Source: Sphaerosporella brunnea
Lineage: Eukaryota; Ascomycota; Pezizomycetes; Pezizales; Pyronemataceae
Length of the DNA: 64,000 bases
Reading direction: 5' to 3'
NCBI GenBank assembly: GCA_008704415.1
Contig: VXIS01000108.1
Location: 1 to 64,000, forward strand
The position numbers and the translations under genes were made by a program. Every line of letters starts with the position of its first letter. Position 1 is the stretch's first letter. Positions 35,832 to 46,414 of this stretch are shown piece after piece. Under the pieces are notes generated by a model. The model was given only the letters and a program-made list of their open reading frames with translations. It was not told the origin of the DNA and ran no database searches.

Positions 35832-37186
35832 TTAGTCCATGTGCGCCATCTCGAACCAGTTGGCGCGGCAGTCCTCCTCGTCGAGACCGGTGCCATCGGT
35901 GAAGCGGCCAGCCTCGCAGCGCTGCTTGCACTTGGGGCTGTTGGGACAGTTGAAATAGGGAATGTGTTGGTAGCCGATATCGCGGAACCTATTTCCATCA
36001 GCATCCTCCCATACCGCTACCACGCCCCCCAACAAAAAGAAGCAAAAGAAGGCGGAGAACTCACCAATGGATCTTATCCTTATCCGCAAACAACCCCAGA
36101 CCAATACTGTGCACAGGGGCATCACCCCAGCGCTCATAAAAGAACCCGCCGGCTCTATCCAAATGCTCAAAATAGTCTTCATACGGCTTGCTTCTCCAGA
36201 AGTTCATATCTCCGATCTCGAAGTTGCTCCAGAAGTGGCAGGTCGAGTAGCCGTTAGCTTTGTGGTTGTGTTCAGGGCGGTTTTTGGAGTCGCTAAGCCA
36301 GTCCATCGCGTTATTGGGGTGGAGGTATTCCGGGTGTTCTGCGAGGAATTCTAACGTCTGTGGCCACAACGTCTCGATACTCTCGGGCGAGTCGTAGATG
36401 TTGATGACGAAGCCGTACAGCTTGTCGTTGTCCTCCATGTAGCGGAACACATCGTAGTCGATGTCGCAGAAGAAGTGGACTTTGGGCTCTACCCGCCAGT
36501 ACCAGCGGATATCTTTCAATGCCGGGTGGTGGTAGAATTTGCCGCTGTTCCATCGGCACATTTGGTGGTAGGAGCGCATCGTCGCGTATTGGACTTTGTT
36601 CTCGGTGAGCAAGTCGGACGACTCTTGGATTAGGTCCTCGTTGATCCAGCTGGGGACCTCCCAGTCTTCCTTCGGGATGACCTCTACATCGCCACCAGGA
36701 ATCAGCATCTCCTCCACCCCCACCAGCCCCAGGGAAGAAAGAGCACCAACCATAACGCGTGTGCTTCGCCTCCTTACTCGTCCTCTCTATAAACTCCTTC
36801 GAAAACGGCTCATCGTTGATAAACGTCCAGGGGTAATTAAACTTGTGATTCCACGTGGCCTCCAGGTCGCGCATACTCTGCAGCATGCCCTCCAGCTCAT
36901 CATTTCTAACCAACGACAGTATCGTTGCGGAGGTTCTATTGACTTCTCCTGGTCCGTAAAGTTTCCCCGAAGGCCCCTTCTCCGGCTCAAGGAGGGGGTC
37001 GATCCCTTTTAACGACCCACCGGTCTTCGGTCGGCGGAACTTGGTATGTCCTCCGGATACGACGTCGTCAAGATCCGGAAGTCGGGAGCTGATGGAGCGG
37101 AAGTTGTAGATTATCAGGAGGAAGGAGGAGAGGAGCAGTAATGCGAAGATTAGGCGCACGACTCCGTGCGATTGAAGGAGTACCAT
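35832..37186 (-). CDS. Alpha-1,2-mannosyltransferase, KTR/KRE2 family (GT15)
   Basis: Three exons on the minus strand (37186-36751, 36683-36065 and 35988-35832) give 403 residues. The protein is a type II Golgi enzyme. A short cytosolic start precedes a membrane anchor at about residues 11-28 (LIFALLLLSSFLLIIYNF), followed by a stem and a GT15 catalytic domain. Conserved blocks include SLVRNDELEGMLQSMRDLE, YPWTFINDEPFSKEF, EVIPKEDWEVPSWINEDL, YHQMCRWNSGKFYHHP and CHFWSNFEIGDMNFWRS. The Glu in NFEI is the expected catalytic nucleophile region, and WGDAPVHSIGLGLF with YFNCPNSPKC closes the domain. It adds alpha-1,2-mannose from GDP-mannose to O- and N-glycans of the cell wall. The spliced join RY-EVIPKEDW fits the family, supporting intron 36684-36750; intron 2 is 35989-36064. 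A MITE sits 144 bp upstream of the start. Confidence 0.92.
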
Positions 37187-38226
37187 GGCGGTGACGGGAC
37201 CCTAAATGTCGTGGCGGGGGGATCTGGAGGAGATGGAAATTGTCCGGAGGATGTTGTTGGAGTGCTTGTCAGGGGTCCACGAGCTGCACGGGGTGCCGAG
37301 CCGTCCGTGCGAGCTTCCGACCTCTGACTACTCGCCCATAAAACAATGATCCGGACAAGCTGTTACCCGGCTGGTACCACACCAAAAGTACGTGCAGACA
37401 TCATCCCCGCACGAGCTCGCCTGTAGCTACGTTTTTTTTTTTTTACTCTCTAGCTTTTTAGCTTTCATTTGATTCTATACTCAAGTTTTTTGGGCAAGTA
37501 GTGGTGGAGTTATAAAAAAATTTGTATACCGCTCACGCGCGGTCTTTTTTTATTATTTTTTGTTGGAGTGAAGGCAGGGTAACAGCGTGTCCGGATCATT
37601 GTTTTATGGGCTAGTATCTGGCAGCTCCATGACGTCTCTGTGCGCTGTTTCGTTCGTTCGATTCATTCCATCGGCGACAATTCTGACCGTTTTGCCGGGT
37701 TTGGATAACTCTTGGTTTCTGGTGGCTGGCCTGTTGTGCCCCCTTTGATTGCACCGCCCAGCGAGCGGGTGAGCGAGCTCAGCTCACTTCACGTCACCGC
37801 CCTCTCCGTGTGTCTGAAATCCCTGCACCTGCTCTGAATGTTTCCGTTGGCTGTGCATGTCCCGTGGTTCGACGTCGAATGAAATGCGGCAGCGCTGGAA
37901 ACCCCCGACTGTCCCCGGCTGAAATGGTATCCTGGAATGCAGCGGCTCGGATCGGCGCGATTGGAGCTGGCGTTGGTTCGGATTCGGCGAGGCTTTCGAT
38001 ATCGAAGGCAGCAATCGGCTGCTGTTCACACCACCCTCCTACCACCACCTCCTACACCACCAGCAGCAGCAGCAGGTATTCCTGCTTCGGCACCCCGCGA
38101 TATGGAGCTGCTCGTACATAAACCGCGATGACGCCGGCCCAACTTTTCCCCAAACAACCTCAAAGATATATATATACACACACTTAGAGCTGCAGACGTC
38201 GATATCGGCAACAAAAACAATCAATC
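37187..38226. other. Divergent promoter region carrying a MITE
   Basis: This is the shared upstream region of the mannosyltransferase (-) and the F-box gene (+). Apart from the MITE at 37331-37614 it shows a (CAG)n/(CCA)n patch near 38037-38075 and a short TATATATAC run at 38168-38176, about 50 bp before the F-box start. No other gene is seen. Confidence 0.6.
37331..37614. mobile_element. MITE with 38-bp terminal inverted repeats, TA target site
   Basis: Left terminus 37331-37368 and right terminus 37577-37614 are inverted copies of each other over 38 bp, with two mismatches; the shared core includes CCCATAAAACAATGATCC. Each outer end is flanked by TA (37329-37330 and 37615-37616), the target duplication of Tc1/mariner/pogo-type transposons. 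The 208-bp interior is AT-rich, has T runs and no coding capacity, so the element is non-autonomous. It lies in the 1-kb space between the divergent mannosyltransferase and F-box genes. Confidence 0.8.
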
Positions 38227-39030
38227 ATGGCAACTGACCTGATCACCCTCCCCGAAGAGCTCCTCTCCAGCATCCTCTCCAACCTGCCTTCGAAGGAGCT
38301 CGCGCACATCTCCCGCGTCTGCCGCCGGATAGCCAGCACGGCCGCCACTCTTCTCTCCCACCGTCTCCGCATGGGCTCGCTGGCTGGATACCAGTTGATC
38401 TGCGAGGTTGCGACTCCGGCTCGCAGGGCACGTTTTTCCCCTCCTCCTCCTCCTCCTGCTCCATGTCCCTGGCGCATCGCTAACCTCTTGCAGACATTGA
38501 CGCCCTACCAGCTCTGCGTGGCGAAAGGCCCCACCAAGCCCATCAGCCCGAACTCGGCGTTGTCGGAAATCTACACGCGGTTTTCGGCCGACGGGCGCAT
38601 CCAGACGGCGGTGTCGATGGAGCAGCTGGAGCAGTTCACGCAGCTGTGCGCGAATGCTGTGATGTTGAAGATGGATCCGCACGCCGGGTGCTACAGCTCG
38701 CTCGAGCGGGTGTTTGACAACACCTTTTTCCGCCTGCGGCGCAGCGAGCTGCGCGCCATGGGTGCCGCGGGGATGGTAAAAACGGTGTGGCTGGGTGACG
38801 GCAACGACGTTGCGTTGCGGTTCCGCGTGTTGAGACGCGAACAGCGGCCGTGGGTCATGGGGTTCGGCAGTGAGGATGAGATGGAGGGCCCGGTGCGCTA
38901 TGTGCTCGAGTGCGAGGAGGTGTGGATTCGTAGCTTGACTATGTTGGGCATTTTGGAGGAGACTGGGACGAGGTCTGCTAAGGATGCGGTTATTATTGGC
39001 AGGGTGGGTAACCTGTCCTCCTCCGTCTGA
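38227..39030 (+). CDS. F-box domain protein
   Basis: The N-terminus LITLPEELLSSILSNLPSKELAHISRVCRRIAS (residues of about 5-37, read in two parts) is a canonical F-box, the Skp1-binding element of SCF ubiquitin ligases. The rest has no recognisable substrate-binding repeats; VRYVLECEEVWIRSLTMLGILEE near the end looks folded. An 87-nt segment, 38407-38493, is most likely an intron (GTTGCG donor, GCTAAC branch, TTGCAG acceptor). It has no stop and is a multiple of three, so read-through would insert a low-complexity proline stretch. With splicing the protein has 238 residues, exons 38227-38406 and 38494-39030. A further 3' intron at GTGGGT (about 39003) cannot be excluded and would alter only the last few residues. 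Confidence 0.75.
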   Translation: MATDLITLPEELLSSILSNLPSKELAHISRVCRRIASTAATLLSHRLRMGSLAGYQLICEVATPARRARFSPPPPPPAPCPWRIANLLQTLTPYQLCVAKGPTKPISPNSALSEIYTRFSADGRIQTAVSMEQLEQFTQLCANAVMLKMDPHAGCYSSLERVFDNTFFRLRRSELRAMGAAGMVKTVWLGDGNDVALRFRVLRREQRPWVMGFGSEDEMEGPVRYVLECEEVWIRSLTMLGILEETGTRSAKDAVIIGRVGNLSSSV

Positions 39031-39336
39031 GGTTTGTTGAGGCATTGTGCTGACTCCCGGTAGATATAGACGGTGTATTTTGCGTGGGCTTGGGTGGCCA
39101 GTGACCCCATTTAGTGGGGTTAATTGGACATTTCCTATGTTTGGGTGTTGGATTCTTTTTTTTTGTTGGAGTTTTGGTGGTTTGTTTTTTGGAGGTGGAA
39201 GTAGACAGAGAACATCTTCAACTCGGTTTAGATATCGAATGGCGGCACGAAACAAGAGGCAGAAGAGGGAGGAACAGCTCTATAGAGATCTAATATACAA
39301 CACAGTATCATACATCCACCCGTCTCCGCATCATTT

Positions 39337-39891
39337 CTATTTCCCGCCCAGAACCTCCTTGACAACCCCCGCAACCTCAGCCCTGACAACCGGACGGCCC
39401 TCGAGTTCCTTACTAACAGCCTTGATAACATCGCCCATTTTCCTCTCGCCCTGACCCAGCGCGTCAACAACCCTCCTGACCACGCCCGCGATCTCGTCGC
39501 GGCCGACAGTCTTGACCATGTCGGCGTACGCATCCAGCAGCAGCAGCTGGGCCTGCTCCTTCTCCACCAGGTCCTCGCGGGCCGCAGCTCTCGCCTCGTC
39601 AATCGACACGGCCGACTTGGAGCGCGTCTTGTTGATGATGGCCAGGATGCCCAGATCGTCCTTGGGCGGGGTCGCCGTCTTTTGCGCGTTCGTGATCTCG
39701 GCCAGCAGCGAGCGGAGCACCGAGAGCTGCAGCGTGTTTTTGCTGCGCATCGCCGTTTTGAGGTCGTTGCGCAGCGTCGAGAGGAGCGGGATTGCCGGTG
39801 GTGCTGCTGCTGCTGCTGCTGGTGTTGAGCTGGAATTGGCGCGCGCGCCGAAGCGCAGGAGCGCGGGGATGCGGCGGCGGGCGGCGAACAT
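39337..39891 (-). CDS. AIM41: Mitochondrial YqeY/GatB-domain protein AIM41
   Basis: Single exon, 184 residues. The first 35 or so residues are Arg/Ala-rich without acidic residues (MFAARRRIPALLRFGARANS), typical of a mitochondrial presequence. The mature part, from LSTLRNDLKTAMRSKNTLQLSVLRSLLAEI through ILAIINKTRSKSAVSIDEA and DVIKAVSKELEGRPV to the final KEVLGGK, matches the YqeY family. In bacteria this domain resembles the tail of GatB. In yeast, loss of AIM41 alters mitochondrial inheritance; the biochemical role is unknown. It is divergent from YIP4, with only 192 bp between the two start codons. Confidence 0.88.
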   Translation of the reverse strand: MFAARRRIPALLRFGARANSSSTPAAAAAAPPAIPLLSTLRNDLKTAMRSKNTLQLSVLRSLLAEITNAQKTATPPKDDLGILAIINKTRSKSAVSIDEARAAAREDLVEKEQAQLLLLDAYADMVKTVGRDEIAGVVRRVVDALGQGERKMGDVIKAVSKELEGRPVVRAEVAGVVKEVLGGK

Positions 39892-40083
39892 TGCTGTCTG
39901 TGTTTTGTGGGCGGTGATTGGAGGGGGAGGCCGCGGGGCAGGAAAATGAAGATCCCGCCTGGTTAACTAAGTAACGAGAGAGCTGTGGGTTAGGGGTCGT
40001 GTTGAGGCTGACGTACTGCTACTGCTACGCATACAGAGCTTCCGAGCGATCACTACACACAGCAAAAGAACCACCCCACCATC
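39892..40083. promoter_or_regulatory. Shared divergent promoter AIM41/YIP4
   Basis: Only 192 bp separate the two divergent start codons, so both promoters and 5' leaders must lie here. No unambiguous TATA box is visible. YIP4 starts in a good context (CACCATCATGG). Confidence 0.6.
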
Positions 40084-40971
40084 ATGGCATCCGCAAACCC
40101 ATATGAACACTACGACTCCGCACGGGTAGAGCAAGACGTCATCGACCCTGATGACTGTAACGCTCCCTCCCTCTCTCTCGTCCCACCCCTCCCCCCCCCG
40201 CTTCTCCGCTGACATGATTAGTGGACATCAACGACCTCGACGACCCCCTCGACGACGCTCCCTCAGCGCCTCTCAATCCGTCCACGCTCACCTCGGCGAT
40301 CCCCGGCGAAGACCGGCGGGCACCCACCAACACTCTCGACGAGTCGGTATGGGAGACGCTGTCGCGGGACCTGTTCGCGGTGTGGATCAAGCTCAAAGCG
40401 GTGCTGTACCCGAAGTTCACGTTCAAGAAGTTCCCGGACGCGACGGACGTGCTGAGCTCGGGCGCCGGCGGCGTCATGAGGGAGTGGGATCTGTGGGGCC
40501 CGCTGCTGTTCTGCCTCGCCCTCAGCACCCTGCTGAGCGTCTGCGCCCGCGAGGAACAGAAGACGACCGTTTTTGCGGGCGTGTTTGTGATGGTGTGGAT
40601 TGGCGAGGCGGTGGTTACCGCCCAGATCAAGCTGTTGGGTGGACATGTGTAGGTTTTTTTTTTCTTTTGGTTTCTTTCTAAGTGCCCTGGTTCCGAGGGA
40701 GATGTTTGCTGATGAGTGCAGATCCTTCTTCCAGGCCGTCAGCGTAATCGGCTACACCCTCTTCCCCATCGTCGTCTGCGCGCTGCTGAGCGCCTTCCGG
40801 GTGTACGCCATCATCCGCGTCCCGGTGTACGCTGTGTGTTTCCTGTGGAGTCTGGCCGCCGGCGTTAGTATCCTCGGCGGCAGCGGCGTCGTCAGGAACC
40901 GGGTCGCGCTTGCAGTGTTTCCCTTGGCGATATTCTATTTTGCGCTGGTTTGTCTGTGTTTGATCAGTTAA
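40084..40971 (+). CDS. YIP4: Yip1-family Golgi membrane protein Yip4 (YIPF6-like)
   Basis: Three exons (40084-40156, 40222-40648 and 40722-40971) give 249 residues with frame kept at both joins. The N-terminal third is acidic and cytosolic (DINDLDDPLDDAPSAP), followed by the conserved ESVWETLSRDLFAVWIKLKAVLYP and EWDLWGPLLFCLALSTLL. Five hydrophobic segments follow, with the join HV-SFFQAVSVIGYTLFPIVV typical of the family. Yip1-domain proteins bind Rab GTPases (Yip4 with Ypt-type Rabs) and act in ER-Golgi vesicle traffic. The assignment to Yip4 rather than Yip1 or Yip5 rests on the LWGPLLFCLALS and GYTLFP blocks. Confidence 0.88.
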
Positions 40972-41114
40972 GAGAGAGGGTGTGGCTCAAGATGGCTTGT
41001 TTTTTTTTTTCTTTCTTATTCTGGTTGAAAAAGCGTGGGTGCCTTGTTTATGCGACGAGTGACAATCTATGCTCCACCAAGACAGCCCCCCCCCTCTCAC
41101 AAATGGTATCTATC

Positions 41115-41962
41115 TTAAATCGCCGGATACACATCCTCCCTCCTCCTCAACGGGCACTCCCGCCTGACCCTCCTCAGCACCTCAAGATCCACATCAACCA
41201 AACAAACCTCCTCCATTCCCGCCTGCCCAATCTCCTCCCTCCCCACCTCGTCCAACTCATCCCACGCCCTACACCTGCCCCTCACCTCGCCCCACGGATC
41301 CACCACGCACGCGCCGCCCCAGCTGCGCCTGCCCTCGGTATGTCTCCCCACCTGAGCCGGGGCCACAACCCACACCTGGCCCTCGACGGCTCTGGCGCGC
41401 AGCAGCAGCTCCCAGTGCGCGCGGCCGGTCGGCACCGTGAACGCGCTGGGGTAGCACAGCAGCTGGGCGCCGCGGGCGACCAGCCAGCGCGCCGGCTCGG
41501 GGAAGCGGAGGTCGAAGCAGATCTGGAGGCCGACTCGCCGAGCTTCACCCCGCAAGCCGGGAGGTCGATGTCGAACAGGTGCACCTTGTCGTACGCCGCC
41601 GCCACCGCGCCTTCCTCGGAAATGTACACGCACGTGTTTCGCACCCGGCCCGAAGAGGAAGCGGAAGCAGACGCCGGCGGCGTGTGGATCCCCGCGATTA
41701 TCGCCATGCCGTGCTGCTGCGCGAGCGCCCGCAGCCCGAGCACGAACTCTGAGCTGGCCGCCGGTTGGCAGAGGCTGAGCGTTTCGCCCGCGGACCGCGA
41801 GATGTAGTCGCTGGCTTCCGGGAGAAAGAGTGCGCGCGCCCCGCCGGCGGCGGCGAGTTGCGCGAGCTTTGTGCAGGAGGCGAGGTTGGCGGCGGGGTTT
41901 GGGGTCGCGCAGAATTGTCCGCAGGCTATTCGCACGGCGGCAGCGGAGTCGGGGCGGGACAT
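41115..41962 (-). pseudogene. Nitrilase-superfamily (NIT2-like) amidase, frame-broken
   Basis: The ATG at 41962 opens RIACGQFCATPNPAANLASC, then FLPEASDYISRSAGE (catalytic Glu), RNTCVYISEEG and YDKVHLFDIDLP (catalytic Lys). The frame then leaves the family at GGC GAG TCG (41539-41531). Sense resumes immediately in another frame at CGA GTC GGC (from 41537) as RVGLQICFDLRFPEPARWL (catalytic Cys), then FTVPTGRAHWELLLRARAVE, and runs to the stop at 41117-41115. The roughly 17 residues that family members have between these points are missing. The junction is the single sequence GGCGAGTCGG, which fits both flanks. That is what a 3n+1 deletion between short direct repeats would leave. A 26-nt GT-AG span there is too short to be an intron. 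The gene would have been about 300 residues (omega-amidase or deaminated-glutathione amidase type). Assembly collapse in this GC-rich patch is possible. Confidence 0.75.
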
Positions 41963-42256
41963 GTTGGTGGTGGTGGGGGTGGGGGTGTTGTGGGGTGAGG
42001 GAGGAGGGAAGCTGGTTACTTAGTGGATCTTGTGCTGGGAATGACGCGTTTAATGCCTCGGCATCGGCAATTGAGCTCCGGAGCTCCAAGGTCTCCCCAC
42101 AGCAAGAACAATCACAAATCACCATCACACAAGATGAAGCCCTTGAAATCGGCAGCCTTTATTGCCTATGGTAGATTGAATATCCAGACCCCCAACTCCT
42201 TGGCCAAGCAAGCAGTCTAGCTACAACCTGCTGGCCATCCCGACGCAACTCCACAT
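41963..42256. other. Intergenic spacer between tandem minus-strand genes
   Basis: 294 bp between the TPI stop and the nitrilase-like start. A (GGT/GGG)n patch lies just upstream of the latter. No separate feature is seen. Confidence 0.5.
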
Positions 42257-43232
<976 letters not shown>

Positions 43233-43856
43233 TGTTGCTGTAGTTGAGGTGTTCGGCAAAGAATCGGTAAAGGGTACAGATGATAGAATGGATGGAGCTC
43301 GTGAAAGTCGTCGTCGGAGATGGACCGGGTCGATAGATTTGACCTCTTCAAAAGCGGGGCTTGGGTCCGAGGAGGGTGGTCGTAGCCAAGCCAATGGGCC
43401 TCCGATGCCAGGAGCCGTAAAAAAACATTCCATGGGGCGGAACCCCGAGAGCCACGGTTAAGTCACTGAATATAGAATTATAGTTTGTCGCAATCGCAAT
43501 CACGACGCAGGTTGTTCCAGGCTCCGTTGTCAATGTTCAAATCATGATCACCACCACCGCGGCGGTGCAGTTGAAGTGGCTTTTGCAGGTTCCGAAGAAA
43601 CATTAGTACTAGGCTTGTTGAAATTAAATGACGCTATGAGACGGGAACTCAGTGTTCTGTTTTAAATCGCCATGGGTTTTGAACGAAGAGATTGTCATAT
43701 TCACCACAAGTCACTCGATAGCCGCCAGTGCTTTTGTCTAACCGGAACCCCCAATCACAGAATCAAAAAGCCCAATCCCAAACATAAAGCCCCAACAAAA
43801 CGCGAGGGGCGAAAGCGCCTATAAAACATAAGGGAATAGAAAGAGAAAAAAAACGC
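43233..43856. other. Intergenic region upstream of TPI
   Basis: About 620 bp between the ACL4 stop and the TPI start, both on the minus strand. It must contain the TPI promoter and the ACL4 3' end. No open frame or repeat worth calling is seen. Confidence 0.5.
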
Positions 43857-45074
43857 TCACGAATCCTTCATCTCGTCATCATTATCGCTCTCCCACTCTC
43901 CCTCGTCGACCTCAACGGCATCCTCGTCTTCCTTCTCCGCCGTCTCCGGCACCACCTCCGCAATCTTTGCCAACAGCTCAATGGTGTGATCGCGGATCCC
44001 TTCGTCCTCCCAGTCGAGAGCTTTGTATAGCTGGGGTGATTCCGTTAGAAACCTCATTTTCGTCTGTAGGATGGGAGAATGAGCGGGGAATACCTGTTGA
44101 CAAGTCCCCAGCCACTCCCTCGCGGCCTCCCAGAACTCCGCCCAGCCCTCTCTATTCCCCCTTTCTCGCTCTCCCAGCAAGAACAGCGTCCACCCACCCA
44201 GATACCACAAATCGGGCAGCTGATCATCCTCCACCTGAAGCCGTTCCAGCACATCGATAGCACTCTCATACTGCGCAGTTTCAATGAGTAACCTCGCCAG
44301 CCCGATGCGCACAGCATAACTAGGCAATTCCGCGCCCTCCTGCTCCAGCTCCTTGACCGCCCTCTGTAACGCCGCAACAGCATCGTCTACGCGCTCCTGC
44401 GAGATCCTAACACTAGCCAACGTCTGCAGCGCCTCGCAGCTCTCGGGCGCCGCAAGCAAAGCCTCAGTGACATAGGCTTCGCAGCGGGCCTCAGCATCCG
44501 GCTCCATACACAGGTCGCTCATGTAGATCTCGGCAAGGCCGCACAGGGCAGAAACCAACTTTTTCTCGAGCGCCCTTTCCGCCAGGTCTTGGTGCGCGCC
44601 CGAATCCCGCAACGAGACGAAGCGGCGCAGCACCTCCGCGCCAATCTCGTACCAGCGCACCGCCTCCTCGCCGCCACTCGGCGCTAGCTGCGCTAGCCAC
44701 AAAAACTTCTCGGGCCCCGACCCGCCGGCCGACTCGTGGTTGCCGCTCGGGTCCAGCGTCGCCGCCCGCGAGTACAGCGTGTGCGCAGTCTCGACGTCGC
44801 CGAGCTCGACCTGGATCTCGGCGAGCAGTTCGAGCGTGGGTAGGGAGTTCGGGTCTTGCTGCAGCGCGCGCGTGGCGACCGTCAGCGCCTCAAGCGGCTC
44901 GTGCTGGACATGTAACAGGGCACCCGCGGCAGCGAGGAGCGTCGTGATGTCTTCGATCGCGGCGGGGGCGAGAGGGTTCGACGAGAGACCGCCGGTGGTG
45001 TTGAGGAGGGATTTCTGGCGCTTTTTGTCCTTCCTTTTAGACGAGCCGGATTTTTGAGGTCGGGTTTTTGCCAT
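43857..45074 (-). CDS. ACL4: Rpl4 assembly chaperone Acl4 (TPR protein)
   Basis: The N-terminus is basic (KTRPQKSGSSKRKDKKRQK). Tetratricopeptide repeats follow from about residue 40 to 330 (ALTVATRALQQDPNSLPTLELLAEIQVELGDVETAHTLYSRAATLDPSG in pieces), and the tail is very acidic (EDEDAVEVDEGEWESDNDDEMKDS). This layout matches Acl4, which holds newly made ribosomal protein Rpl4 and escorts it to the nucleus. A 63-nt segment, 44031-44093, is probably an in-frame intron (GTATTC donor, TCTAAC branch, CCCAG acceptor). Removing it joins QQ to LYKALDWEDEG, as in relatives, and gives 384 residues in exons 45074-44094 and 44030-43857. Unspliced it would be 405 residues. Confidence 0.8.
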   Translation of the reverse strand: MAKTRPQKSGSSKRKDKKRQKSLLNTTGGLSSNPLAPAAIEDITTLLAAAGALLHVQHEPLEALTVATRALQQDPNSLPTLELLAEIQVELGDVETAHTLYSRAATLDPSGNHESAGGSGPEKFLWLAQLAPSGGEEAVRWYEIGAEVLRRFVSLRDSGAHQDLAERALEKKLVSALCGLAEIYMSDLCMEPDAEARCEAYVTEALLAAPESCEALQTLASVRISQERVDDAVAALQRAVKELEQEGAELPSYAVRIGLARLLIETAQYESAIDVLERLQVEDDQLPDLWYLGGWTLFLLGERERGNREGWAEFWEAAREWLGTCQQVFPAHSPILQTKMRFLTESPQLYKALDWEDEGIRDHTIELLAKIAEVVPETAEKEDEDAVEVDEGEWESDNDDEMKDS

Positions 45075-46414
45075 TGCTGCTGCTGTGGCGGCGGCGGCGG
45101 TGGTGGTGGTGGTGGTGGTGAAAATGAGGTTTTGGTGGGGTTGTGCACTTTTTCTTGAGCGTTAAGTCAATCATGGCGTGCAGTGGTTACCGAACGCCAG
45201 GAATGAGAAAATTGCCAAAGTCCCTCCACCACCACATAATTTATAAGTTTGCTTCCGTAAGGAAAGCTGGATAACTATCCGGCTTTTCAATTTTCGAAGT
45301 TGCTGTTATGGAGCATTACAAAAGCTCCTCTCAAAAATCCCAGCTCATGATCGTAGCATACCCGGTGTACGCCTTTGCAGATCGAATTTCATGTTTTTTC
45401 TATTTTCTCAGCCAGCGAGCACTTTTTGGACCTTGAGCTTGCTGGTCAACGCTCCACAAATAATTCACTGAGCGCGGTGACCTGGTGAGGCCCATCATTA
45501 ATCTTATGGACCAGCGAAGCAGAAAAAAAGGAGGAGAAGGAGCTGGTTGAAGGTAAGAAAAAAACACCGAGACGCACAATCACTGGCAAAAGAGGCCGTT
45601 TCCTTTGGAGGTGCAGGCCCCCACAGTAGGACTTTGAGCCTAGGGGCATAGCATTGCCTCCGCTTCTCTATATGTCATGGCCGCAAGCGGCCGAATACAA
45701 TAAACAAACAAACAAAGAGGCCGAGAAGGCAGGTGAGAGAAAAAGCAGAGGACACACTGACCATAGATTGGAAATAACGGGGCATACAGCAATCTTTTGT
45801 GCAATAGAGTTTTTCAAGTGTTGTGGCGCAGTTTGTGGGTTATTTATTTGGTGTTGCTATCAGCAAGATCAAGTTTGATCTTATGTTCCGTTATCTCATC
45901 GATCCGCTATCTCACCGCACGGTAGTTTACTCTCTTTCCCTTTAAGTGAGCCTCGAGACGCTTGTTTATCGAATTTGTTTGCCAGATGATAATGGCGGTG
46001 GTGACAACACCAGCAAGAGTGGTCAAAGGGTTGGTGTAAGTCATGCCCGGCGATGTTCGGCGACTTATTCCCCCATTTCCTCACTGCTCAGTCGCCGGCC
46101 CCGCCTCCTGCCGCCACATCGCACGCACCACACACATTCACATACGGAACGGGGTCAGACCGTCCGCATCCAACATATCTTTAGAGTAGATACAGACAGG
46201 TATCTATCTTTCTTTACAGACCATTCGCTTCAAAGGTATCTTTACGGAACAGATGTGCATATGCAGATCAGATCGTCAAAGACAACGCAAAAAGAACAAC
46301 ATTTAATTCTATACATCCCCCTTAATCCGTGCACTTCCATTAAATGCAACTCACACCTCACCGCCGAACTCTGTTCCCGCTCCGCCGCCTCAACCGCGCC
46401 CCGAATGTAGTCAC
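45075..46414. other. Intergenic region with a retroposon copy
   Basis: The ACL4 promoter begins with a (GGT)n/(GGC)n block at about 45083-45118. A third copy of the hairpin-tailed retroposon occupies 45599-45713. The rest, to the KES1 stop, shows no gene. Confidence 0.55.
45599..45713 (+). mobile_element. Third retroposon copy (115 bp) with 10-bp duplication
   Basis: The 115-bp unit is bounded by AAAGAGGCCG at 45589-45598 and 45714-45723. It ends with the family stem-loop (TCATGGCCGCAAGCGGCC at 45675-45692, then GAATACA) and an A-rich ATAAACAAACAAAC tail. Upstream sequence (TTTCCTT..., CAGGC, GAGCCTAGGGG, TATATGTCATGG) can be aligned by eye, with changes, to the matching part of the long copy at 7615-7710. 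The A tail here consists of AAAC units rather than pure A. Confidence 0.7.

Noticed and set aside
41115..42128. 337-codon minus-strand frame spanning the nitrilase-like gene
   Set aside because: Only its last 140 or so codons belong to the family; the first part is a GC-rich shadow of the true N-terminal frame starting at 41962.
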